Counted from the stretch's first letter, positions 1 through 4,950 are shown. The stretch is 6,306 nt of DNA from a bacterium (GCA_003646045.1 QNDV01000138.1:1-6306), one strand, 5' to 3'. Notes: generated by a model from the sequence alone, not told the origin. Program-made: numbers and translations.

Positions 1-25
1 CCGCGATGCGACTTGCGCTTCGCGG
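1..25. other. hairpin at the left edge
   Basis: Bases 1-6 (CCGCGA) pair with 20-25 (TCGCGG). After a T-T mismatch, GCG at 8-10 pairs with CGC at 16-18 around a 5-nt loop. There is no T-tract after it, so it is not a convincing intrinsic terminator. It could be the tail of an upstream structure cut by the window edge. It overlaps the -35 candidate of the tRNA promoter. Confidence 0.35.
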
Positions 26-41
26 GCCGGACGACGAATAT
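13..41 (+). promoter_or_regulatory. weak promoter candidate for the tRNA/SRP RNA genes
   Basis: TTGCGC (13-18) lies 17 nt before GAATAT (36-41). The -35 keeps TTG, and the -10 matches TATAAT at only three of six positions. Initiation would fall a few bases before the tRNA 5' end at 54, which is a usual distance for a stable RNA gene. The match is poor, and the real promoter could lie left of the window. Confidence 0.25.
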
Positions 42-53
42 GTCCAGCGTCGT

Positions 54-129
54 GGGGATGTAGCTCAGCTGGGAGAGCACTACGTTCGCAACGTAGGGGT
101 CGGCGGTTCGATCCCGCTCATCTCCACCA
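54..129 (+). tRNA. tRNA-Ala, anticodon CGC
   Basis: A complete cloverleaf can be drawn by eye. The acceptor stem is 54-60 with 119-125 (one G-U). The D stem is 63-66/75-78. The anticodon stem is 80-84/92-96, with a seven-base loop TTCGCAA whose bases 87-89 are CGC. The T stem is 102-106/114-118, with loop TTCGATC. The discriminator is A126 and CCA is encoded at 127-129. Anticodon CGC reads the alanine codon GCG, which suits a GC-rich genome. The SRP RNA gene begins only 39 nt downstream, so the two may share one transcript. Confidence 0.96.
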
Positions 130-136
130 CCTTCCG

Positions 137-156
137 CGGGGGGCCCCGGCCCCCCG
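137..156 (+). terminator. strong GC hairpin after the tRNA, terminator-like without T-tract
   Basis: An 8-bp stem (C, six G and C at 137-144 against its complement at 149-156) closes a 4-nt loop, CCCG. No run of T follows, so an intrinsic terminator is doubtful. It may instead be a pause site, a 3' end protector, or a processing boundary between the tRNA and the SRP RNA. Confidence 0.4.
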
Positions 157-168
157 GATCGACATGAT

Positions 169-265
169 GGGCCAGGCCCGGTGTGACGCCGGAGCACCAA
201 TCCCGTCAGGACTGGAAAGTAGCAGCGGTACGTTACCTTCGGCGTGTGCGCCGCCAGCCTGGCCC
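169..265 (+). ncRNA. ffs: 4.5S / SRP RNA (small bacterial type)
   Basis: This is the RNA of the signal recognition particle. It binds Ffh and directs nascent membrane and secreted proteins to FtsY at the inner membrane. The ends pair perfectly over 9 bp (169-177 with 257-265). The diagnostic domain IV is present: TCAGG at 206-210, a 3-bp stem (211-213/218-220) capped by a GGAA tetraloop (214-217), then AGCAGC at 221-226, forming the asymmetric loops contacted by the Ffh M domain. A GTGTG internal motif also occurs on the 3' side (244-248). At about 97 nt it is shorter than the 114-nt E. coli RNA but normal for the small class. Its position before dnaX-ybaB-recR fits the common arrangement. 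The exact mature ends are set from the stem only. Confidence 0.93.
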
Positions 266-280
266 GCTTTTCTTCCTTTT
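257..280 (+). terminator. likely terminator of the SRP RNA, using its own closing stem
   Basis: The 3' half of the SRP closing stem (257-265) is followed by a T-rich run, TTTTCTTCCTTTT, at 268-280. A GC-rich stem followed by U-rich RNA is the intrinsic terminator pattern. The same T-rich stretch is also the left arm of palindromic module A, where its exact inverse occurs at 394-429. Confidence 0.55.
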
Positions 281-429
281 GTTCATTGCTGGTCTTGGTG
301 CAGGGGACGTCCCTGTGCGCCCTCCGTGGCGCCCGGGGACTCGGACTCCGGGCTGCTCCGCCATCCTGGCTGCGCAGCCCTGCGTACGCCCCGGCACCAA
401 GACCAGCAATGAACAAAAGGAAGAAAAGC
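266..429. repeat. palindromic module A: 36-bp perfect inverted repeats around a conserved core
   Basis: Bases 266-301 are the exact reverse complement of 394-429: 36 of 36 pairs, ending in a mismatch on both sides. The 92-nt interior (302-393) aligns, as its reverse complement, with the interior of module C at roughly three quarters identity. Blocks shared exactly are 17 nt at 359-375 and 12 nt at 319-330. Inside the core, 317-321 and 328-332 form a 5-bp stem with a 6-nt loop, and 304-313 is a perfect palindrome. No ORF in it looks like a protein gene. The left arm begins one base after the SRP RNA closing stem. It could be a mobile or structured non-coding element; I do not recognise a named family. 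Confidence 0.85.
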
Positions 430-432
430 AGG

Positions 433-482
433 CGGTAGTTGGCGGGGATTAGGAACAGTGGGGGTGTTGGGTTGGTTGTGCC
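433..482. repeat. inter-module spacer, first copy
   Basis: This spacer follows the right arm of module A. It starts CGGTAGTTGGCG and ends GGGTTGGTTGTGCC, running into the left arm of module B. The first 21 nt match 621-641 at about 15 positions without a gap. The closing GGGTTG...TGTGCC motif also recurs near 668-677. No gene is visible in it. The resemblance suggests that spacer and palindrome were duplicated together and then diverged. Confidence 0.45.
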
Positions 483-618
483 TTCGAAATTGTGTTTGCT
501 GATGCGGTGGTACGTGGGTGTCACCAAATGCAGATAATGCGCGTATTGGTGCTTGTTTCGGGGCCCCCGGGGGCCACGAACCGGTTGGCAGACACCAGAC
601 ACAATTTCGAAGGTACAA
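476..618. repeat. palindromic module B: 20-bp arms with nested hairpins
   Basis: Bases 476-495 pair with 599-618 with a single G-U, including a 15-bp perfect run (481-495/599-613). Two hairpins sit inside. One is 522-551: CACCAA against TTGGTG, continued inward by 4 pairs around one bulge. The other is 557-580: TTCG against CGAA around GGCCCCCGGGGGCC. The interior is not visibly related to the core shared by modules A and C, so it is either a different element or strongly diverged. The overall shape is that of a branched RNA or a cruciform. No coding signal is seen. Confidence 0.7.
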
Positions 619-620
619 GC

Positions 621-677
621 CGGTGGTCGGCGTGGGTAACGGCCTTCCTGTTCCGCCTTTTTCCGGTGGGTTGTGCC
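621..677. repeat. inter-module spacer, second copy
   Basis: This spacer follows the right arm of module B. It begins CGGTGGTCGGCG, like 433-444, and closes with GGTGGGTTGTGCC, like 467-482. Its 3' part overlaps the outer, imperfect portion of the module C left arm. No gene is visible. Confidence 0.4.
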
Positions 678-859
678 GGGCTTGTCTTGGCGCGAGGGGG
701 TGATCATGCCTGCCGGGGCGTGCGGAGGGTCGCGCAGCCAGGATGGCGAAGCGGCCCGCAGCCGAGCCCAGCGTGCCACGGAGGGCACGCGATGGCGTCC
801 CCGCCAGGCATGATCACCCCCTCGCGCCAAGACAAGCCACCCACAACCCAACGGGAAAG
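658..859. repeat. palindromic module C: 34-bp perfect, about 55-bp imperfect arms, same core as module A inverted
   Basis: Bases 679-712 are the exact reverse complement of 805-838. Pairing continues outward with mismatches to 658/859, giving arms of about 55 nt. The interior (713-804) matches the module A core in the opposite orientation: 17 identical bases at 732-748 and 12 at 775-786. A 7-bp stem (771-777/784-790) carries the loop ACGGAG. The arms differ from those of A except for 680-693 versus 288-301 (12 of 14). Short open frames read through it, but they only reflect the lack of stops in GC-rich DNA. Confidence 0.85.
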
Positions 860-885
860 CACTGTCCGGAAATGCCACCAGGAGT

Positions 886-891
886 TATGAT
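886..891 (+). promoter_or_regulatory. possible -10 box for dnaX
   Basis: TATGAT matches the sigma-70 -10 consensus at five of six positions. No good -35 lies 16-18 nt upstream, and there is no extended -10 TG. The bases overlap the start of a small upstream ORF, so only one of the two readings may be real. A start near 898 would give a leader of about 58 nt before dnaX. Confidence 0.22.
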
Positions 892-946
892 GGGCAACCA
901 GTTTGATGGTGCCCGCGGGCATCGCTACTCCAGGCTTCAGCCCTGA
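890..946 (+). CDS. possible 18-residue upstream ORF (leader peptide) before dnaX
   Basis: AGGAG at 880-884 is followed 5 nt later by ATG at 890 (another ATG at 887). The frame reads MGNQFDGARGHRYSRLQP and stops at 944-946, nine bases before the dnaX ATG. Its Shine-Dalgarno sequence is clearly better than that of dnaX, so ribosomes ending here could re-initiate on dnaX. A 12-bp palindrome (910-921) lies inside it. There is no homology evidence for the peptide, and the signal could be accidental. Confidence 0.3.
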   Translation: MGNQFDGARGHRYSRLQP

Positions 947-955
947 CGGATCACC

Positions 956-2683
956 ATGAGTTACCAGGCTATTGCACGCAAATACCGGCCCGAGACCTTC
1001 GCGGATGTGGTGGGACAGACCCACGTAACCGGGACGCTGCGGGCGGCCCTGCGCAAGGACCGGCTCAGCCACGCCTACCTGTTCGCCGGCCCGCGGGGCT
1101 GCGGCAAGACGACGGTGGCGCGACTGCTGGCCAAGGCATTGAACTGCGGGGAGAACCGCGAGGGTGATCCCTGTGGCAAGTGCGAGACCTGCCAGGCCAT
1201 TGCCCGGGGCAGTTATCTGGATGTGCTGGAAATCGACGCGGCCAGCAACACGGGCGTCGACAACATCCGCGAATTGCGGGACATGGCCCTGTATGCACCA
1301 GGCGAGGGCAGTAGCCGTGTCTTCATCATCGACGAAGTCCACATGCTTTCCAAAGGGGCTTTCAACGCACTGTTGAAGATTCTCGAGGAGCCGCCGGCCC
1401 GGGTTTATTTTTTCTTTGCCACCACCGAGCCCAACAAGATTCCGCGTACCATCCTGAGTCGTTGCCAGCGATTCGATTTTCGTCTGCTGGGTCGCCAGGA
1501 ACTGGGTGAACGACTCGATCACGTGGCGCAGGCCGAAGGCGTGGATCTGGAGCCGTCGGCCCGGCGCCTGCTGGTATCCCTGGCCGAGGGCAGTGTGCGC
1601 GACGGTCTGAGCCTGCTCGATCAGGTCATAGCCGGGGTGGTGGACGCGGTGGACGAACAGGCCGTCATAGCTGCTTTCGGACTGGTGCGTACGGAAGCCT
1701 ATCTGGAGCTGAACGAGGCCATGATTGCCCAGGACGCCGGGCGGGCCCTGCGACTGGTGGATGAGCTGGCGGCGGCGGGGCAGAGCCTGGACGAGTTCGC
1801 CCGCGGCGTGGTTACCAACTTCCGCAATCTGCTGTTGCTCCGACTCGACGCCCGGCTGGCCGGCATGGTGGACCTGGCTCCCGAACAGGTGGAACAGCTG
1901 TCTGCCCAGGCGACCCGCTTCGGTGAACAGGATCTGCTGGCCCTGATCGACCTGGCCGGCCGGCATTTCGAACGCATCCATCGCAGCACCCAGCCGCGTA
2001 TCATGCTCGAGGCCAGCGTGGTGGCCTATTGCCGTTTCGAATCGCGGGTCCTGTTGGCGGACCTGGCCAGGCGTCTGGAGGCGTTGACTGCCGGCGGTGC
2101 TGCCGGTGGCGGGGGCTCCGCTGCCGGTGGTCGGGTCCCGACGCCACCTGATATGGGCCGGAATCCTCCGCCGGGAATTCAGGCCGGTGCCGCGCGCCTG
2201 GCTGCCCCACCGGTGTCCGTGACACCTGTGCCCGTGCAACCGGCACCTGGACCCTCGACACCGGACCCGGTAAGTACCGATGAGGATTGGGTCCGCCTCA
2301 TAGACCATCTCATGCAGACCAGACCCCGGGTGGGTGCCTGCCTCATGCAGGGCCGGCCCGAGTTGGCAGCAGGCAGGCTGAGGGTGGTTTTCGCCGTCGA
2401 CAAGCGATTCCAGGTCGATAGCCTCTGCGGCGAGAGTGGCGCCATCGAGGAGGCCGCCCACCAGACCTGGGGGCGCACCGTCAAACTGGAATTGGTCCTG
2501 GGCGACCAGGGCCAGAACCCCGACCGGCAGGAGGAGATACGCCAGGAGGTCGCACCGACCCACCGCGAGGAGTTGGACGAGGCCTGCCGCGGGGATGACG
2601 CCCTCGGTGGGCTCGTGGACCTGATGGGGGGCAGTCCCTTGCCGGATTCCGAACGTGAAAAATGGGACGGACCGGGGCACTGA
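956..2683 (+). CDS. dnaX: DNA polymerase III subunit gamma/tau (clamp loader ATPase)
   Basis: This AAA+ subunit of the clamp-loader complex uses ATP to open the beta clamp and load it at primed DNA; the tau form also tethers the polymerase. The protein is 575 residues. It opens with the typical YQAIARKYRPETFADVVGQ. Walker A is GPRGCGKT (45-52), zinc-module cysteines are at 64, 73, 76 and 79, Walker B is VFIIDEVH (122-129), the SRC arginine-finger motif is at 168-170, and a sensor 2-like GSVRDGLSLLDQ is at 212-223. The collar domain ends near 375, then a Gly/Pro/Ala linker runs to about 440. A tau-like C-terminal domain (443-575) is shorter than the C-terminal part of the 643-residue E. coli protein and diverged from it. 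The ATG at 956 has a weak Shine-Dalgarno (ACGGA, 946-950). No A AAA AAG slippery site is seen, so a gamma form by frameshifting is not indicated. Confidence 0.97.
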   Translation: MSYQAIARKYRPETFADVVGQTHVTGTLRAALRKDRLSHAYLFAGPRGCGKTTVARLLAKALNCGENREGDPCGKCETCQAIARGSYLDVLEIDAASNTGVDNIRELRDMALYAPGEGSSRVFIIDEVHMLSKGAFNALLKILEEPPARVYFFFATTEPNKIPRTILSRCQRFDFRLLGRQELGERLDHVAQAEGVDLEPSARRLLVSLAEGSVRDGLSLLDQVIAGVVDAVDEQAVIAAFGLVRTEAYLELNEAMIAQDAGRALRLVDELAAAGQSLDEFARGVVTNFRNLLLLRLDARLAGMVDLAPEQVEQLSAQATRFGEQDLLALIDLAGRHFERIHRSTQPRIMLEASVVAYCRFESRVLLADLARRLEALTAGGAAGGGGSAAGGRVPTPPDMGRNPPPGIQAGAARLAAPPVSVTPVPVQPAPGPSTPDPVSTDEDWVRLIDHLMQTRPRVGACLMQGRPELAAGRLRVVFAVDKRFQVDSLCGESGAIEEAAHQTWGRTVKLELVLGDQGQNPDRQEEIRQEVAPTHREELDEACRGDDALGGLVDLMGGSPLPDSEREKWDGPGH

Positions 2684-2733
2684 GCCACCGTTCCGCATGA
2701 CTTGGCGGCCCGTTGGTTGCCCCGGAGGATATC

Positions 2734-3042
2734 ATGGATATGCGTATGCTGATGAAGCAGGCCCAGCAGATGCAGGCCAAGATGGCCAAGGCCCAGGCCG
2801 AACTCGAGAACAAGGAAATCTCCGCCGAGGTGGCCGGCGGACAGGTGAAGGTCGTGATGAACGGCAAGCACCGCCTGAAGTCCCTGGAGATCTCGCCCGA
2901 GAGCTTCGACCCGGACGATCACGAGTTTCTGCAGGACCTCGTCATAGCCGCGGTGAACGAGGCAGCAGAAAAGGTCGATGCGTTGGTGGAGAGCGAAATG
3001 GGATCGGTAACCGGTGGCATGAACATCCCGGGGCTGGGCTAG
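2734..3042 (+). CDS. ybaB: YbaB/EbfC family nucleoid-associated protein
   Basis: A small dimeric DNA-binding protein of the YbaB/EbfC family, usually encoded between dnaX and recR. The 102-residue product is full length for the family. It has an N-terminal amphipathic helix rich in Gln, Met, Lys and Ala (MLMKQAQQMQAKMAKAQAEL), the strand segment VKVVMNGKHRLKSLEISPE, a second helical region (AAVNEAAEKV), and a Gly-rich tail, GGMNIPGLG. The start at 2734 is chosen because GGAGG (2724-2728) lies 5 nt upstream; a TTG seven codons earlier lacks this. It begins 50 nt after dnaX and stops 3 nt before recR, indicating co-transcription. Its role in the cell is incompletely defined in the family. Confidence 0.95.
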   Translation: MDMRMLMKQAQQMQAKMAKAQAELENKEISAEVAGGQVKVVMNGKHRLKSLEISPESFDPDDHEFLQDLVIAAVNEAAEKVDALVESEMGSVTGGMNIPGLG

Positions 3043-3045
3043 CTC

Positions 3046-3678
3046 GTGGCCAGGCAGCGGGATCTGCAGGATGGCGGTGAGTTCCAGTCGCCCGCTCTGG
3101 AACGTCTGGTGCGGGGATTGAGCCGTCTGCCCGGCCTGGGACGCAAGTCCGCCACCCGCATTGCCCTGCACCTGGTGGCCAAGGAATCGCCGGCCTTGGA
3201 ACTGGCCACCGCCATGGCCGAGGCCCGCGCCCAGGTCACCAACTGTTCCCGTTGTGGCGCCATCACCGAGCCTGATCCCTGCCGGATCTGCACTTCGGTG
3301 CACCGCAACGCGGAGCTGCTCTGTGTGGTGGCCACTCCCGTGGACGTTTTGCCTTTCGAGAAGGCGGGATTCTATCGGGGTCGCTACTTCGTGCTGGGTG
3401 GCCTGTTGTCGCCCCTGGACGGGGTGCGGGCTGACGACCTGCCCTTCGACCGGCTGATTCGGCGTATCGACGAGGACGGGGTCCGGGAAATGGTCATGGC
3501 CCTCGATGCCAGTGTGGAGGGGGAGACTACGGCCCTTTACCTGCAGCGACTGGTAGCCGATCGCGACCTGCGGATGACCCGACTGGCCACTGGCATACCG
3601 GTGGGCGGGGCCCTGGCCTATACTGACGAGATCACTCTGCAGCGCGCCTACCAGTTCCGTCGCTCCTGCGACAGCTAG
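3046..3678 (+). CDS. recR: recombination mediator protein RecR
   Basis: RecR works with RecO (and RecF) to load RecA on SSB-coated single-stranded DNA during gap repair. The 210-residue protein has the helix-hairpin-helix LSRLPGLGRKSATRIALHLV (25-44), a Cys4 zinc finger (C67, C70, C79, C82), and a Toprim domain from about 90 to 185 including VLGGLLSPLDG and VEGETTALYL, ending GGALAYTDEITL. The start is GTG at 3046, the only plausible in-frame start before the HhH; it lies 3 nt after ybaB and without a strong Shine-Dalgarno, which suggests translational coupling. About ten extra N-terminal residues result. Oddly, the Toprim segment usually reading CVVE has Ala at position 96 (LCVVATPVDV), and the usual Glu in the GG-x-LEY motif is also Ala. 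Confidence 0.96.
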   Translation: MARQRDLQDGGEFQSPALERLVRGLSRLPGLGRKSATRIALHLVAKESPALELATAMAEARAQVTNCSRCGAITEPDPCRICTSVHRNAELLCVVATPVDVLPFEKAGFYRGRYFVLGGLLSPLDGVRADDLPFDRLIRRIDEDGVREMVMALDASVEGETTALYLQRLVADRDLRMTRLATGIPVGGALAYTDEITLQRAYQFRRSCDS

Positions 3679-3726
3679 CAGCTTGCCCGGTTGCCGGCCC
3701 CTGGATGCCACAGCGTGAAATTAGTG

Positions 3727-3753
3727 TCAAGCTGTCCTGCCCCGTGTCGATAA
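3727..3753 (+). promoter_or_regulatory. sigma-28 (FliA)-like promoter upstream of mglB
   Basis: TCAA (3727-3730), exactly 15 nt, then GTCGATAA (3746-3753) matches the flagellar sigma factor consensus TAAA-N15-GCCGATAA at ten of twelve positions. It lies in the 142-nt gap after recR and on the right strand. Transcription would start near 3760, about 60 nt before the mglB ATG. It would give the motility GTPase pair a promoter separate from dnaX-ybaB-recR. The rest of the gap holds only a GGGGCGCCCC palindrome (3788-3797). Confidence 0.45.
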
Positions 3754-3820
3754 GCCGAATGAACAGTGTCGAGGATCACCGGTGCGCGGGGCGCCCCCTG
3801 CCGCGGCGAGGAGCGATTCA

Positions 3821-4318
3821 ATGGTCAGAGCAGAATGGGCCATCTTCGAAGAAGATTATTGGGCCATCAATAATGTACTTGACGACCTGATGGCCTCCAG
3901 TCGGGCCGGCAACATCATACTCATCGACCGTACCGGTCAGCTGATCACCCAGTGCGGACCGGACGTGGAGTTCGATCTGACCAGCTTCGCATCCCTTTGC
4001 GCGGCAGACTTCGAAGCCAACTACGCCCTGGCCCGCCTGATCGGTGAGGATGATTTCAGTACTCTCTACCACCAGGGTGCCCGGGACAGCATGTACCTGG
4101 GCAAGATCGCCAAGGGCGTGGTGCTGGCCGTCATCTTTGGCAAGGAGACAACCCTCGGTCTGGTCCGGCTGCGCGTCAAACGCGCGGTGGACGAGTTGGA
4201 TGCCATCATCGAGGCGTTGTACGAGAAACTGGAATACCGCAACGAGGAATACGACACCTTCGATGACGAATTCTCCGAGGGCGTCGAGGCCGAGATCGAT
4301 AACCTGTTCGCCGAGTGA
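3821..4318 (+). CDS. mglB: MglB-type Roadblock/LC7 protein (GAP of MglA)
   Basis: Roadblock/LC7 proteins of this type dimerise and stimulate GTP hydrolysis by MglA. In Myxococcus xanthus MglB sits at the lagging pole and sets front-rear polarity for motility. The 165-residue product follows M. xanthus MglB as I recall it, from FEEDYWAINNVLDDL through NIILIDRTGQLI, LARLIGEDDFSTLYHQGARDS and VVLAVIFGKETTLGLVRLRV, and it ends in EIDNLFAE, like the C-terminal helix of MglB that touches MglA. The domain covers about 8-130, followed by an acidic tail. The ATG at 3821 is preferred because GAGGAG (3808-3813) is 7 nt upstream; a GTG 13 codons earlier would add a proline/alanine-rich, poorly supported extension. 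mglA follows after 47 nt. The role in this organism is inferred. Confidence 0.9.
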   Translation: MVRAEWAIFEEDYWAINNVLDDLMASSRAGNIILIDRTGQLITQCGPDVEFDLTSFASLCAADFEANYALARLIGEDDFSTLYHQGARDSMYLGKIAKGVVLAVIFGKETTLGLVRLRVKRAVDELDAIIEALYEKLEYRNEEYDTFDDEFSEGVEAEIDNLFAE

Positions 4319-4365
4319 ACAGGAGCCGGATTGCAGCGCACTGAATCGGACAGAAGGGAAACGCC

Positions 4366-4950
4366 GTGTCGTTGATCAACTACTCGTCGCGCGAGATCAA
4401 TTGCAAGATCGTGTACTACGGTCCCGGTCTTGGCGGCAAGACGACCAATATCCAGTACATCTATGAGAAGCTGGCCCCCGAGACCAAGGGCAAGCTGGTG
4501 ACCTTGGCCACCGAGATGGACCGGACCCTGTTCTTCGACTTCCTGCCCCTGGAACTGGGCGAGGTCAAGGGCTTCAAGACGCGTTTCCATCTCTATACGG
4601 TGCCCGGACAGGTCTATTACAACGCCAGTCGGAAGCTGATCCTGCGGGGTGTGGATGGACTGGTTTTCGTGGCGGACAGCAGCGAGGCCCGCTTCGACGC
4701 CAATATCGAAGCCCTCTACAACCTGCACGACAACCTGAAGGAATATGACCTCGATCTGAAAGAGATCCCCTTCGTCATCCAGTGGAACAAGCGCGATATG
4801 CCCGACGCACTGCCGGTGGCGGAACTCAACGAGGAACTCAACCCCGAGGGCTACGAGAACTTCGAGGGCATCGCAGTCAAGGGTGACGGTGTCTTCGACA
4901 CCCTCAAGTGCGTGGCCAAGCAGGTATTGAGGCAGTTGCAGGCCACCTGA
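4366..4950 (+). CDS. mglA: MglA-type small Ras-like GTPase (cell polarity/motility)
   Basis: A cytoplasmic GTPase of the MglA family. In M. xanthus its GTP form recruits motility machinery to the leading pole, and MglB switches it off. The 194-residue protein aligns with MglA without gaps through the first 100 residues. The P-loop is GPGLGGKTT (19-27), R53 and Q82 are the catalytic pair known from MglA, T78 lies in TVPGQ in place of the Asp of ordinary Ras proteins, and the guanine-specificity motif is NKRD (141-144). The P-loop has Gly at 23 where M. xanthus has Cys. The start is GTG at 4366, with GAAGGGA (4353-4359) about 7 nt upstream; MSLINYSSREINCKIVYYG is the family's standard N-terminus. 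The gene ends 23 nt before a strong terminator, closing the mglBA unit. Confidence 0.96.
   Translation: MSLINYSSREINCKIVYYGPGLGGKTTNIQYIYEKLAPETKGKLVTLATEMDRTLFFDFLPLELGEVKGFKTRFHLYTVPGQVYYNASRKLILRGVDGLVFVADSSEARFDANIEALYNLHDNLKEYDLDLKEIPFVIQWNKRDMPDALPVAELNEELNPEGYENFEGIAVKGDGVFDTLKCVAKQVLRQLQAT

Noticed and set aside
283..618. 111-codon open frame on the - strand sharing a GVRR-x-AQPGWRS peptide with the + strand frame at 492-890
   Set aside because: The shared peptide is only the translation of the common core of modules A and C in opposite orientations, not evidence of a protein.
266..859. CRISPR array or integron attC array
   Set aside because: There are no short regular direct repeats with unique spacers, no attC R' and R'' core sites, and no cas or integrase gene in the window.
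492..890. 132-codon open frame on the + strand in the ffs-dnaX interval
   Set aside because: It runs through modules B and C, so its sequence is explained by the palindromes; it has no convincing ribosome site and no recognisable protein family.
1403..1417. T-rich stretch within dnaX as a slippage site
   Set aside because: It encodes the expected Tyr-Phe-Phe-Phe-Ala strand before ATTEPNK, so codon constraint explains it.
2658..2662. AAAAA run near the dnaX 3' end as a gamma/tau frameshift site
   Set aside because: It lies six codons before the stop, does not match A AAA AAG, and a shift there would not yield a gamma-sized product.
704..2698. 664-codon open frame on the - strand
   Set aside because: It lies opposite dnaX and module C, its translation has no recognisable motif, and long antisense frames are expected in GC-rich coding DNA. 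DnaX on the + strand is certain.
2179..3711. 510-codon open frame on the - strand
   Set aside because: It overlaps dnaX, ybaB and recR antisense, has low-complexity Gly/His/Gln-rich sequence, and lacks its own signals.
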